Below are positions 1 through 8,802 of a DNA stretch of 64,000 nucleotides, one piece after another; within the stretch, counting starts at the first letter, position 1, and each line of letters starts with the position of its first letter. The DNA comes from Capillimicrobium parvum (GTDB lineage: Bacteria > Actinomycetota > Thermoleophilia > Solirubrobacterales > Solirubrobacteraceae). The stretch is from contig NZ_CP087164.1 in assembly GCF_021172045.1 (NCBI RefSeq), forward strand, positions 5,394,001-5,458,000. The letters are read 5' to 3'. The position numbers and the translations under genes are program-made. The notes beneath the pieces were generated by a model, which was given only the letters and a program-made list of their open reading frames with translations, was not told the origin of the DNA and did not search any database.

Positions 1-1
1 G

Positions 2-796
2 ACGAGCGTCCCGTACCGCGAGAAGGCGTGGGCCTGGTTCGTCGGGGCGATCGAACGCCTCGCCGTCCCGCGCGCCGCGCTCGTCATCACCGTGTCCGAC
101 GGGATCGCCGACCGGCTGCGCGACCGCTACGGACTCTCCGGCACGCCGGTCGTCGTGCGCAACGTCAGCGCCCTCGTCGAGGCGGAGCCCGGCGGTTCCG
201 CCCCGGGCCTGCGCGAGCGGCTCGGGCTCGGGCCGCGCACGCCGCTCGTCCTGCACCAGGGCGCGGCCGCGCCGATGCGCGGCTGCACCACGCTCGTGCG
301 GGCCGTGGCCGCCCTCGACGACGCGCACCTCGTCTTCCTCGGCGACGACGACGTCCGCGGCTTCAACGGGGAGCTCGCGCAGCTCGCATCCGGGCTGGGC
401 GCGGGCGACCGGGTGCACTTCGCGGCCAGCCAACCGCTCGAGCGCCTGCTCGCCCTCACGCGCGAGGCCGACGTCGGGGTGACCCTGCTCGAGGACACGT
501 GCGTCAACCATCAGCTCGCGCTGCCGAACAAGCTCTTCGAGTACGTCGCGGCCGGCATCCCCGTCGTGGCCAGCGACCTGCCGGAGATGGGCGCCCTCGT
601 GCGCGAGCGGCACATCGGCTGGACCGCGGACCCGTCCGATCCCGAGGCCGTCGCGGGCGCCCTGCGCGTGGCTCTCGCCGCCGGGCACCTCGAGCCCCTG
701 CGTGCGCGGCTGCGGGAGGCGGAGGCGGAGCTGCGCTGGCCGGTGGAGCGCCGGCGCCTCCTCGACGCCTACGCCCGGCTGGCGGCGCGCACGTGA
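2..796 (+). CDS. Glycosyltransferase family 4-like, 5' end outside the window
   Basis: The reading frame is open from the first bases, so the N-terminal acceptor domain is missing and only the C-terminal half of a GT-B enzyme is visible. It has the donor-binding signature LPNKLFEYVAAGIPVVASD followed by a terminal helix region, typical of GT4/Glyco_trans_1 enzymes that transfer a sugar from a nucleotide-sugar in the cytoplasm. An internal ATG at 92 exists, but homologous sequence (KAWAWFVGAIERLAVPRA) precedes it, so it is not the true start. The stop overlaps the next gene by four bases (GTGA), indicating translational coupling with another GT4 that shares the same LPNK.FEY.AAG motif. Donor and acceptor cannot be told from sequence. 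Confidence 0.85.
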   Translation, partial: TSVPYREKAWAWFVGAIERLAVPRAALVITVSDGIADRLRDRYGLSGTPVVVRNVSALVEAEPGGSAPGLRERLGLGPRTPLVLHQGAAAPMRGCTTLVRAVAALDDAHLVFLGDDDVRGFNGELAQLASGLGAGDRVHFAASQPLERLLALTREADVGVTLLEDTCVNHQLALPNKLFEYVAAGIPVVASDLPEMGALVRERHIGWTADPSDPEAVAGALRVALAAGHLEPLRARLREAEAELRWPVERRRLLDAYARLAART

Positions 797-2037
797 GCCG
801 GCGCGGGCTGATCGTCGTCCGCAACGGCGTGACGCACGACGCCCGGGTGCTGCGCGAGGCGGCGACGATGGCCGAGGCCGGGCTCGAGCCGCTCGTGCTC
901 GGCGTGCAGACGACGACCGAGCGCCGCCGACGCTCCGTCGAGGCGGGCTTTCCCGTCCTGCGGCTCGATCCGATGGCGTCGTGGCGCCGGACGCTCAGCC
1001 GGCTGCGCCCGGGCTGGGCGGTGGCGGCGCCGGACGCCGGCGCCGCGCCTGCGTCCACCTCCGGCGGTCGGGTCGCGCCGCCCGCCGTGCCGGGGCCCGC
1101 CCCGGGCCGCCGCGCACATGTGCGCCGCCTGCTCGTCGCGCTGGACTTCTACCGCCAGGCCATCGGCGTGACGCGCCGGCTGCGCCCGGCCGTCGTGCAC
1201 TGCAACGACCACAACACGATGTGGGTCGGCGTTGCGGCACGGCTGCTGACCGGCGCGCGCGTCATCTACGACAGCCACGAGCTGTGGCCGGACCGCAACG
1301 GCCGCCCGGAGTGGCGGCCGGCGCTGCTGGCCGGCGAGGCGCTGTTCGTGCGCGCCGCCGACCTCGTCATGACCACGAGCCCCGGCTACGCCGACGTCAT
1401 CGCCCGCCGCTACCGGGTCGCACGCCCTGCGGTCGTGCGCAACGTGCCGGCCGGCCTGCCCGGGGGCGCGCCGGAGCCGCAGCCGCCCGACGGCGATCCC
1501 GTGGCGGTGTACGTGGGCGGCATCCTGCGCGGCCGCGGCATCGAGCAGGCCATCGACGCGCTGCCGATGGCGCCGGGCGTGCGGCTGCGCTGCATCGGGC
1601 CTGGCGCGGGCGCCTACCGCGCCGAGCTCGCCCGGCGCGCCGCGCAGCGCGGGGTCGGCAACCGCGTCGAGCTCGTCGAGCCGGTCGCACCGGACGCGGT
1701 CGTCGCGAGCCTGCGGGGGGCGGCCATGGGGCTCATGCTCATCCAGCCCGTCTGCCTCAGCTACGAGCTGACGCTGCCCAACAAGATGTTCGAGTACGCC
1801 GCCGCCGGCCTGCCGATGGTCGTCAGCGACCTGCCGGTCATGGCCGGGATCACCCGCGAATACGGGTGCGGGGTGGTCGTCGCGCCCGCCGACCCGGGGG
1901 CGATCGCCGCCGCCATGCACCGCCTGCTGGACCCGCGGCTGCACGAGGCCTGCGCAGCGGGGGCCCGCCGGCTCGCAGCCGAGGTGACGTGGGACGGCGA
2001 GCAGGCGCGGCTGCGGGCGGCCTATGCCGCGCCGTGA
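793..2037 (+). CDS. Glycosyltransferase family 4
   Basis: A 414-residue GT-B fold protein starting at GTG 793, inside the stop codon of the upstream GT4. The N-terminal half begins LIVVRNGVTHDARVLREA, the usual acceptor-domain opening with a conserved D-x-R-V-x-x-E-A pattern. Residues about 160-200 contain HCNDHNTMW and IYDSHELWPD, typical of the interdomain region. The donor site LPNKMFEYAAAGLPMVVSD lies near residue 330. Its partner shares the C-terminal motif, so the two are likely ancient paralogues acting in sequence on one glycan. The enzyme is probably cytoplasmic or peripheral, as no membrane segment is seen. Specificity is unknown. Confidence 0.88.
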   Translation: MSRRGLIVVRNGVTHDARVLREAATMAEAGLEPLVLGVQTTTERRRRSVEAGFPVLRLDPMASWRRTLSRLRPGWAVAAPDAGAAPASTSGGRVAPPAVPGPAPGRRAHVRRLLVALDFYRQAIGVTRRLRPAVVHCNDHNTMWVGVAARLLTGARVIYDSHELWPDRNGRPEWRPALLAGEALFVRAADLVMTTSPGYADVIARRYRVARPAVVRNVPAGLPGGAPEPQPPDGDPVAVYVGGILRGRGIEQAIDALPMAPGVRLRCIGPGAGAYRAELARRAAQRGVGNRVELVEPVAPDAVVASLRGAAMGLMLIQPVCLSYELTLPNKMFEYAAAGLPMVVSDLPVMAGITREYGCGVVVAPADPGAIAAAMHRLLDPRLHEACAAGARRLAAEVTWDGEQARLRAAYAAP

Positions 2038-2044
2038 GAGGCGC

Positions 2045-2833
2045 TCAGCCCCGTCGCGGGCCTGCGGGGCGCTGGGCCACGAGATGCTGGTAGCGCGCGA
2101 ACCGGTGCGCCGGGCCCGGCCACTTCGAGTCCGGCGAGGGCAGCGCCCGCACCGAGATGAAGCCGGCGCGTCGCAGCTCGGCCCGCGCGCCGCGGTTGGA
2201 CAGCAGCCGCACCCGCGACCGGGACCGCCCGAGCATGCGGGCCGCCCGGCCGGCGCCGCGCGGGGGCAGCATGTGCACCCCCGGCAGGCCCGTGAACTGG
2301 TCGAGCAGCGCGAGCCGGTTCGGGTTGCGCACGAGCAGATGGCCGTGCGGGCGCAGGATCCGCCAGGTCTCGCCGAGCGCACGGGCGCGGTCCTCGCGCT
2401 CGACGACGTAGCAGAGGCTGTTGTTCTCGACGACGAGGTCGAACTCCCCGTCGTCGAGCGGCACGGCCTCCATGCGACCCGGGCGCAGCTCGACGTCGAG
2501 GCCGTGGCGGCGCGCGACGTTACGGCCGACGACGAGCCGGTTCGCGTTGGGGTCGATCCCGCGCACGACGGCGCCGTGGGCCGCGAAGAACACCGCCAGC
2601 GCACCGAAGCCGCAGCCGAGGTCGGCGACGCGCAGCCCGTTCAGCGACTGCGGGCCGCCGCCGCGCGCCAGCAGCTCGAGCAGCGGGTCCGCCCGGCGCT
2701 CCACGAAGCCCGAGTTCGTCTCGAGCGTGTTGTGCCATGAGGCCGCGGCCAGACGCTCGCCGCTCGTGCGGTAGTACTCGATCAGCTCCTGGCGCAGGCT
2801 GTCGACGATCATGGCGAAGTCGGGCGCGGTCAT
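2045..2833 (-). CDS. Class I SAM-dependent methyltransferase
   Basis: A 262-residue protein with a Methyltransf_11/25-type core. Motif I is VADLGCGFGALAVFF near residue 70, an acidic residue follows at the end of strand 2 (VRGIDPNANR), and FDLVVENNSLCYV stands at motif IV/post-I. It is convergent with the preceding GT4 (7-base gap) and divergent from the gene at 2918. A likely role is O-methylation of a sugar or lipid in the glycan pathway, inferred only from context. ATG 2833 is the first start; an in-frame ATG seven codons downstream (IVDSLRQ) is an alternative, and no clear Shine-Dalgarno distinguishes them. Confidence 0.85.
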   Translation of the reverse strand: MTAPDFAMIVDSLRQELIEYYRTSGERLAAASWHNTLETNSGFVERRADPLLELLARGGGPQSLNGLRVADLGCGFGALAVFFAAHGAVVRGIDPNANRLVVGRNVARRHGLDVELRPGRMEAVPLDDGEFDLVVENNSLCYVVEREDRARALGETWRILRPHGHLLVRNPNRLALLDQFTGLPGVHMLPPRGAGRAARMLGRSRSRVRLLSNRGARAELRRAGFISVRALPSPDSKWPGPAHRFARYQHLVAQRPAGPRRG

Positions 2834-2917
2834 CTATCTTCGCTGCAGGACGGTATCCGTCTCGACCGCCATCGCCGCTCGCTTGAGACTGTGGCCGCTC
2901 CCGCCGATCCAACGGCC

Positions 2918-5116
2918 ATGTCCGCCTTTCCTCGACCAGATCCCGACGAGCCCGTGCCGCCGCCCGCCGGAGACGCTCCGGCGCTGGCCGCCGCCGAGGG
3001 TTCGGGCGAGCTCACGCGCAAGGAGCGCGTCCGCCGCCGGCGCCGGCGGCTGCGCAACCGCCGCAGGCCCCCGAGGGGCAACGCCGACGCCCTCGAGGTG
3101 CTGCGCGCCGAGCGCGATGCGCTGCAGGCGCGCCTGCGCGACCTGGAGGCCCACCGGGCCGACCTCGTGTCCGAGGCGCTCGAGCTCGCCGCGGCGCAGC
3201 CGCGCGGCCCCGAGCTCTCGGCCCGCATCGAGCATCTCGTGGAGGCGCTCGTCGAGCTCGACCTGCGTGCGCCGTCCCCCGAGCCCGTGCCGGCGGACGG
3301 CCAGGACCCCGAGCGCGTCGACGACGCGCCGCCCGCGCCGGTGGACGCGATCGTCCTCGCCGACGGCCCCATCACGCAGCTGCGGCGGTGCCTGGACGCG
3401 CTGATCACCCGCACGCCGGCGCTCGGCGCGGTGCATCTGATCGAGCGCGAGGGCGGTCCGTCGGTCGCCGAGCTGTCCGCGCTCGCCGAGGAGCTCGCGG
3501 ACGGCCGGGTGCTGCCAGACGAGCCCGCATCGCGCGACACGGGCTCGGTCGGCGTCGCCGCCGCGCTCGGCCTCGGCGAGGCGCCGTTCGTCGCCGTGCT
3601 GTCGAGCGGGGTGGTGGTCGGCCGGGGCTGGGCCACCGCGCTGACCGGCGCGCTGCAGTCCGACGATCGCCTCGGCGCGGCTCTGCCGGTCGTGGGCGGC
3701 GGCGACGGGCCCACCGGCCTGGAGCTTCCCCCGGGGCACGGCATGGAGGCCGACGGCACCGCCGTCCTCGTGCGTGCCGCCGGAGTCGACGCGCCCGCGC
3801 GGCTGGAGTCGCTGCGCGCTCCGTGCGCGCTGCTGCGCCGACGCGCCTGCGACGCGGTGGGCTCGCTGGAGGACCGCCAGGGTCTGGACGACGCGCTCGA
3901 GGCCTACGGCGCGCGCCTGGCCCGGGACGGCTGGGGCGTCGGCGTCTCGCCCCGCGCGCTGGTCGTGCTCGACCACGACGAGCCCCCGCCCGCGCCATCG
4001 CGGTCGCAGCGCCTGCTGCGGACGAACCGAACACCGGACCGGGGCAGCTGGCTGCGCCCGGCCGAGGAGCTCGCGGCCGCCGCGGTCGAGTCGCCCGAGG
4101 CGGTCGGCGCCGCGCTGGCCCGCACCGGCGCGCCGCCCCGCGCGCTCTACGTGGTGCCCTCGCCCCCCGCGGCACGCAGCCCCCTGTGGGAGGCCGCCGT
4201 CGTCGACGTGCTCGGACTGCGCGCGATCGGCCTGACCGCCGACCTGTTCGTGACCGGTCGCAAGGCGCGCCCGCCCGCATCGGTCGAGGGCGCGCGCTAC
4301 GTGCCCGAGGAGGAGCTCGCCGAGGCGGTGGCCGAGACGGACGCGGACGTGATCGTCGCCGCCGATCGCGGCATCGCGGAGCTCGTCCGGGAGATCGCCG
4401 ACGAGCTCGACCTCGCCAGCGCCTGCCTCGTCCGCGCCCGGGCCAAGACGCTGCCCGACATGCCCCTGCTCGCGGTCTCCTCGGCGCTGTGGAAGGCGAC
4501 CGGGGCCCACCGGGAGCGGGCGCTGGCGCTGCCGCCGGTGGTCGACCGCTCGGTCTACCACCCGCGCGACGACGCGGGCGGCGACGAGACGCGGATCGCC
4601 GTCTGCGGCATCCTGCGCACTCCGGGCGCCGCCGCGACGCTCGGCGCGCTCGAGCACGTCGGGGCGATGCTGGGCGAGAGCTGCCGCATCACGACGTTCG
4701 GCCTGCGGGCCGACCTGCTGCTGGCCGACGGCGTGGCCGAGGGCGCCTGGCAGGAGCGCCACGTGGGCAGCACCCCGGGCGCGGAGAACCTCGCCGCGAT
4801 CCTCGGCGCCGCCGACATCTTCGTCGACGTCGCCCCGGGGGAGCTGACCGGGCGCATGCTGCTGTCGGCGATGGCCTGCGGCGCGGTGCCCGTCGCCGCC
4901 GACACCGGGGTGGCGCTCGAGATCACCGCCGGCGGGCGCGACGGGCTGCTCGTCGACGCCGCGGCCCCGGACACGTGGGCGACCGCGATCGCCGCTCTGG
5001 CGCAGGACTGGCCGCGCCTGCGCGAGCTGCGCCGGCGGTCGCTGACCGGTGCCGCGCGACGGGGGCTCGCCGCCGCCGGGGCCAGCCGTCTGGCCGCCCT
5101 GGAGCGCCTGCTCTGA
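2918..5116 (+). CDS. Degenerate two-domain glycosyltransferase-like protein (GT2-like + GT4-like)
   Basis: A 732-residue protein from ATG 2918; GTG 2891 is in frame and also possible. The N terminus is Pro/Asp-rich, then very basic (RRRRRRLRNRRRPPRGN), then an Ala/Leu/Glu-rich predicted coiled coil. Residues about 115-330 have the outline of a GT2 domain, but where GT2 enzymes have an acidic metal-binding triad this one reads AVLSSGVVVGRGW, with no DxD. Residues about 370-730 look like a weak GT-B domain ending in MLLSAMACGAVPVAADTGV, the position of the usual GT4 donor motif. It may be an inactive scaffold or regulatory pseudo-glycosyltransferase of a coiled-coil complex. Function is uncertain; it is flanked by glycan genes. 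Confidence 0.7.
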   Translation: MSAFPRPDPDEPVPPPAGDAPALAAAEGSGELTRKERVRRRRRRLRNRRRPPRGNADALEVLRAERDALQARLRDLEAHRADLVSEALELAAAQPRGPELSARIEHLVEALVELDLRAPSPEPVPADGQDPERVDDAPPAPVDAIVLADGPITQLRRCLDALITRTPALGAVHLIEREGGPSVAELSALAEELADGRVLPDEPASRDTGSVGVAAALGLGEAPFVAVLSSGVVVGRGWATALTGALQSDDRLGAALPVVGGGDGPTGLELPPGHGMEADGTAVLVRAAGVDAPARLESLRAPCALLRRRACDAVGSLEDRQGLDDALEAYGARLARDGWGVGVSPRALVVLDHDEPPPAPSRSQRLLRTNRTPDRGSWLRPAEELAAAAVESPEAVGAALARTGAPPRALYVVPSPPAARSPLWEAAVVDVLGLRAIGLTADLFVTGRKARPPASVEGARYVPEEELAEAVAETDADVIVAADRGIAELVREIADELDLASACLVRARAKTLPDMPLLAVSSALWKATGAHRERALALPPVVDRSVYHPRDDAGGDETRIAVCGILRTPGAAATLGALEHVGAMLGESCRITTFGLRADLLLADGVAEGAWQERHVGSTPGAENLAAILGAADIFVDVAPGELTGRMLLSAMACGAVPVAADTGVALEITAGGRDGLLVDAAAPDTWATAIAALAQDWPRLRELRRRSLTGAARRGLAAAGASRLAALERLL

Positions 5117-5177
5117 GGACGCCGGGTCCGGGTCGATCACCCGTCCGCGGGCGCGGCCTCCGGGGCCCGGCGGCCGA

Positions 5178-5183
5178 TACGAT
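5178..5183 (+). promoter_or_regulatory. -10 box TACGAT
   Basis: Ends nine bases before TTG 5193 of the GT92-like gene and supports that unusual start. Confidence 0.45.
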
Positions 5184-5192
5184 GGTGGAGCT

Positions 5193-6074
5193 TTGACTGA
5201 GACGACGCCGCGCGTCGCGATATGCGCGATCGCCAAGAACGAGAGCGCGTACCTCGAGGAGTGGGTCGCGTATCACCACATCCTCGGCTTCGATCCCATC
5301 CGGATCTACAGTCACGAGCCGACGGATGACTCCGACGAGGTCCTCGAGCGGCTGGCGCAGAAGGGCCTGGCCGAGTGGGTCGCGTGGACCGCGCCGGCCG
5401 ACAAGAAGCCGCAGTGGGTCGCCTACGAGGACGGCCTGGAGAAGCTGCGCGACCGCGCCGACTGGATCGCGTTCATCGACCTCGACGAGTTCGTGGTCGT
5501 CCCCGAGCACGAGACGATCCAGGACTTCCTGGCCGACTACGGCCACCTCGAGGCCATCGCCATCAACTGGAAGATGTTCGGCAGCTCGGGCCTGGAGAAG
5601 CACGAGCCGGGCCTGGTGATCGAGCGCTTCACGCGCTGCGCCAAGCGCTCGTTCTCCGGCAACCACGCCGTCAAGACCCTCGCCCGCGTGGACGCGGTCG
5701 AGGTGCCCCGGGTGCACACGTGCCACTTCCGCGAGGGCGTGACCTACCAGACGGTCGGCGGCGAGGTCATCCCGCACATGACCGGCAAGAGCGAGGTCGT
5801 CACGCACAACGTCATCCGCCTCAACCACTACTTCACGCGCTCGCGCGAGGAGTGGGACAACAAGGCCAAGCGCGGCCGCGGGGCCAAGCCGGCAAACCAC
5901 CCGCTCAAGCACCGCCAGGAGCACGAGTTCCACAACAACGACCGCAACGAGCGCGAGGAGATCGACATCCTCGCCTACATCCCGAAGGTCAAGGCGTTCA
6001 TGCGCGACGAGCTGGGTCTGACCGTCGCGGACGCCGCGGCGCCCGCGCCCGCCACCCGGGCGGCCGACGGCTAG
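5193..6074 (+). CDS. Glycosyltransferase family 92/DUF23-like (Glyco_tranf_2_4)
   Basis: The 293-residue product opens RVAICAIAKNESAYLEEW, the characteristic start of this family, followed by HHILGFDPIRIYSHEPTDDS and the acidic metal-site segment WIAFIDLDEFVVVP near residue 95. HFREGVTYQT and LNHYFTRSREEW match the conserved His/Arg C-terminal part of these GT-A enzymes. The start is TTG 5193: a -10 box TACGAT ends nine bases upstream, and the upstream in-frame sequence is Pro/Arg-rich junk overlapping the previous gene. The stop codon TAG forms part of the next -10 box. It is probably a cytoplasmic sugar transferase of the locus. Confidence 0.85.
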   Translation: MTETTPRVAICAIAKNESAYLEEWVAYHHILGFDPIRIYSHEPTDDSDEVLERLAQKGLAEWVAWTAPADKKPQWVAYEDGLEKLRDRADWIAFIDLDEFVVVPEHETIQDFLADYGHLEAIAINWKMFGSSGLEKHEPGLVIERFTRCAKRSFSGNHAVKTLARVDAVEVPRVHTCHFREGVTYQTVGGEVIPHMTGKSEVVTHNVIRLNHYFTRSREEWDNKAKRGRGAKPANHPLKHRQEHEFHNNDRNEREEIDILAYIPKVKAFMRDELGLTVADAAAPAPATRAADG

Positions 6075-6077
6075 ACT
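6072..6077 (+). promoter_or_regulatory. -10 box TAGACT overlapping a stop codon
   Basis: The first three bases are the TAG stop of the GT92-like gene; the box ends 11 bases before ATG 6089 of the FkbM gene. Confidence 0.4.
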
Positions 6078-6088
6078 CGCCCACCCCG

Positions 6089-6745
6089 ATGGCCGTCAAG
6101 TCGTATTCCCAGGTCGGAGAAGACCTCCAGATCGCCTACTTCATCGGCCGCGGCGCCGATGTCCGCTACATCGACGTCGGCTGCCTCTGGCCCGTGCAGC
6201 ACTCGAACTCGTACTACTTCTACGAGCGGGGCGGGTCGGGGCTGTGCATCGACCCGAACCCCACGGTCGGGGACGAGTACCGCGAGACGCGCCCGCGCGA
6301 CGTCTTCGTCAACTGCGGCATCGGCGCCGAGGCCGGGATGATGACGTACGTCATGCACGAGAACCCCGTCTTCAACACCTTCTCGACACAGCGGGCGGCC
6401 GAGGTGGCGCGCAAGGCGGAGAAGCGCCCGGGCGGGCGCACGATGACCGGGACCGTCGAGGTCGCGATCAAGCCGCTGGCCCAGGTCGTTGCGGAGACCG
6501 GCTTCGCCGAGCGCGTCGAGGGCCGCGTCGACTTCCTCAGCATCGACGTCGAGGGCTTCGAGCTCGACGTCATCCGCGGCTTCGACTTCGGCGTCCTGCG
6601 CCCGAAGCTCATCGTCACCGAGCACCTGCGCGGCAAGGCGGATGCGGTCGAGGACGCGGAGATCGTCAAGGTGATGGCCGGGCACGGCTACTGGGTCGGC
6701 GGCTACACCGGCCACGACCTGTACTTCCTCGACGAGCGCGCCTGA
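6089..6745 (+). CDS. FkbM-family methyltransferase
   Basis: A 218-residue SAM enzyme starting at ATG 6089. The opening KSYSQVGEDLQIAYF is the FkbM-family signature (SQ.GED), followed by YIDVGCLWPVQHSNSY as motif I and CIDPNPT as the acidic SAM-ribose site. The later segment VDFLSIDVEGFELDVIRGFD is the hallmark D-V-E-G-x-E motif. FkbM proteins O-methylate hydroxyls on polyketides and on surface sugars; in this context methylation of a glycan is the more likely role. It lies 14 bases after a GT92-like gene, with a -10 box in the overlap, so it may be transcribed both from the operon and on its own. It ends convergently to the flippase gene. Confidence 0.9.
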   Translation: MAVKSYSQVGEDLQIAYFIGRGADVRYIDVGCLWPVQHSNSYYFYERGGSGLCIDPNPTVGDEYRETRPRDVFVNCGIGAEAGMMTYVMHENPVFNTFSTQRAAEVARKAEKRPGGRTMTGTVEVAIKPLAQVVAETGFAERVEGRVDFLSIDVEGFELDVIRGFDFGVLRPKLIVTEHLRGKADAVEDAEIVKVMAGHGYWVGGYTGHDLYFLDERA

Positions 6746-6767
6746 GCGCCGGCGCCCCGTCCGCCGG

Positions 6768-8786
6768 TCACATGGCGACCGGCGCGCCCTCGTGGATCTG
6801 GCCGTTGCGCCACGCCCGCCGGGGCGCCCGGCGCAGCTCGTCGAAGGCGCTCTCGATGTGGTGCAGCGCGTACGTGTCCATGCCCGCCTCCTTCAGGCGG
6901 AGGACCATCGCGTCCTGCGCCGCGGTGGACTCGTTGACGCGCAGGAGCAGGTAGTCGCCGATCTGGCCGTCGAGCTCCTCGGGCGCCTCCTGCTCGGCGA
7001 CCTGGCGCACCGCGCGCGACAGGCGCACGTAGACCTCGTCCAGCGTGATGTGCTCCTCCGCGGCGACCTGGGCCGGCGGCTTGTTCTCGCGCACGATCGC
7101 CTCGAGCACGGCGCGCCGGCGCGCCGGCAGCCGGGGGACCCGGGCCACGACGTGGTGGCGCCGGCTCGGATGCGGGAGGGCCGCCCAGACGATGTCGCGC
7201 AGGACCGGTACGTGGTAGTACGGGACGGCACCGCTGACGACCAGGCCGACGGGCAGCAGGATGAGGCCGACGAGCCCGAGGAGCGGATGCAGCCACGGAT
7301 TGATCGATTCGGCCGCCGCCGCCAGCTGGGTGCCGACGGCCCACGAGACCACGGAGGCGAGGAACCCGCGGCCCACGCGGCCCCACTGCGGGACGAACGG
7401 ATCGCTCGACCGGGCGGCCAGGAACAGCAGGAGCCCCAGCACGCAGCCCATGGAGCAGATCACCGCGAGCGCGGCACCGTAGGCCCCCAGCGGCGGGATC
7501 AGCAGCGGGGAGAAGGCGGCGAGCAGGGCCACGCCCATGATCGACGAGGTGATGCGCCAGAACCGCGAGTGCTTGATGCTCGAGAAGCGCAGGATGATCG
7601 AGAAGAAGCCGTACATCGTGAACGAGACGGCGAGGATCGGGATGAGCTTCGACGCGTCGCGGTAGGACGGCGCCGCGATGAGCACGAGCAGGTCGGCCGT
7701 GATCGACATGATCACGACGAGCGACAGGCAGCACAGGATGAAGTAGGTGAAGATGTAGCGCTTGACGTGCGTCGAGCCGCCCTCGCGCTCGTACGTGGCG
7801 GCCGACAGCGCGGTGCGCTCCAGGGGCGGATACGCCGTCGTGTAGGCGCTGACGAAGTAGCTCGGGATGCTCGCGAGGCGGCTGGCGAGGCGGTACAGGC
7901 CGACCTGGCTGTTGGGCGAGTAGCGCGACAGGAAGAACGTGTCCGCGTTGTGCATGAGCCACATCGAGATGTGCATGACGCTCGCCGGGGCCCCGCCGAC
8001 CAGGATGCGCCGCACGTAGTGGCGGCTGAAGCCCCAGCGGAAGTTCTTGCGCGCGACGACCATGCACAGGAGGACGCTGATCGCCGTCCCGAGCGCCGTG
8101 CCCAGCACCGCCCCCCTGACGCCCTCGTGGGCGGTCACCACGAAGTAGACGGCCAGGCCGACGACGAGCGGGGGACGCATGACCGCCGCGACCACGTACC
8201 ACCACGGACGCCGCTCCATGCGCAGCAGGTTGTGCATGAAGCGGAAGAACGAGCCGGCGATCGCGGACACCTGGGCCAGCTGGACGAGCGAACCGCCCTC
8301 GGGGTCGTGGATGAGGAAGCCGGCGATCGGCGTGGCGAACACGAACACCGGCACCGTGACCACCACCATCACCGCGACCATGATCCAGACGCCCGTGGTG
8401 AGCGCGAGCTGGCGGTCCTTGACGAGCTGCTGGGTGCCGAGACCCTCGTCGACGGCCCCCATGTCGCCGCCGCCGTCGCCCATCCCGTCGTCGCCGCCGT
8501 CGTCGCCCGAGTGGCCGTAGGTCACGATGAGCGCGCCCTGCAGCGTGACGAGGTTCATGATCATCGTCGACAGGCCCGAGAAGAACATCAGCAGCGCCAG
8601 CTCGCCGTACTCCGCGGGCTCGAGGAAGCGCGTGAAGACGGCCAGCTGAAGCAGGCTGAACGGGAACACCGAGCACATGGCGATCGCGTAGATCGCCGTG
8701 TTGCGGCTCAGGATTCCCCCATAGCGGGAGAAGATCTCCCGCGTGTCCGGGCCTCCGTCGCGGGCCTCGGGCGGATCCGTCGGCAC
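6768..8786 (-). CDS. Wzx-like polysaccharide flippase with a C-terminal sigma-region-4-like HTH extension
   Basis: A 672-residue protein. Residues about 25-520 hold some 12-14 hydrophobic segments in the arrangement of MATE/Wzx lipid-linked-oligosaccharide flippases, with an unusual acidic Gly/Asp loop (DDGGDDGMGDGGGDMG) near residue 95. After the last helix about 140 soluble residues follow. They include LPARRRAVLEAIVRENKPPA, VAAEEHITLDEVYVRLSRAV, a pattern that closely resembles sigma-70 region 4 (LPxRxRxVL ... AxxxxIxxxxVxxRLxRA). Fusion of a flippase to such a helix-turn-helix-like domain is not something I recognise. The start is GTG 8786, seven bases after a TACATT -10 box. Expected role: moving lipid-linked glycan units across the membrane. 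Confidence 0.82.
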   Translation of the reverse strand: MPTDPPEARDGGPDTREIFSRYGGILSRNTAIYAIAMCSVFPFSLLQLAVFTRFLEPAEYGELALLMFFSGLSTMIMNLVTLQGALIVTYGHSGDDGGDDGMGDGGGDMGAVDEGLGTQQLVKDRQLALTTGVWIMVAVMVVVTVPVFVFATPIAGFLIHDPEGGSLVQLAQVSAIAGSFFRFMHNLLRMERRPWWYVVAAVMRPPLVVGLAVYFVVTAHEGVRGAVLGTALGTAISVLLCMVVARKNFRWGFSRHYVRRILVGGAPASVMHISMWLMHNADTFFLSRYSPNSQVGLYRLASRLASIPSYFVSAYTTAYPPLERTALSAATYEREGGSTHVKRYIFTYFILCCLSLVVIMSITADLLVLIAAPSYRDASKLIPILAVSFTMYGFFSIILRFSSIKHSRFWRITSSIMGVALLAAFSPLLIPPLGAYGAALAVICSMGCVLGLLLFLAARSSDPFVPQWGRVGRGFLASVVSWAVGTQLAAAAESINPWLHPLLGLVGLILLPVGLVVSGAVPYYHVPVLRDIVWAALPHPSRRHHVVARVPRLPARRRAVLEAIVRENKPPAQVAAEEHITLDEVYVRLSRAVRQVAEQEAPEELDGQIGDYLLLRVNESTAAQDAMVLRLKEAGMDTYALHHIESAFDELRRAPRRAWRNGQIHEGAPVAM

Positions 8787-8793
8787 ATCGGCG

Positions 8794-8799
8794 AATGTA
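8794..8799 (-). promoter_or_regulatory. -10 box TACATT (leaderless)
   Basis: Ends seven bases before GTG 8786 on the minus strand, heading the flippase gene and lying just outside the methyltransferase stop. Confidence 0.6.
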
Positions 8800-8802
8800 G
8801 CG

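Noticed and set aside
21-91. Treating ATG 92 as the start of the first gene
   Set aside because: Sequence typical of the family precedes it in frame up to the window edge, so the gene is truncated by the window rather than short.
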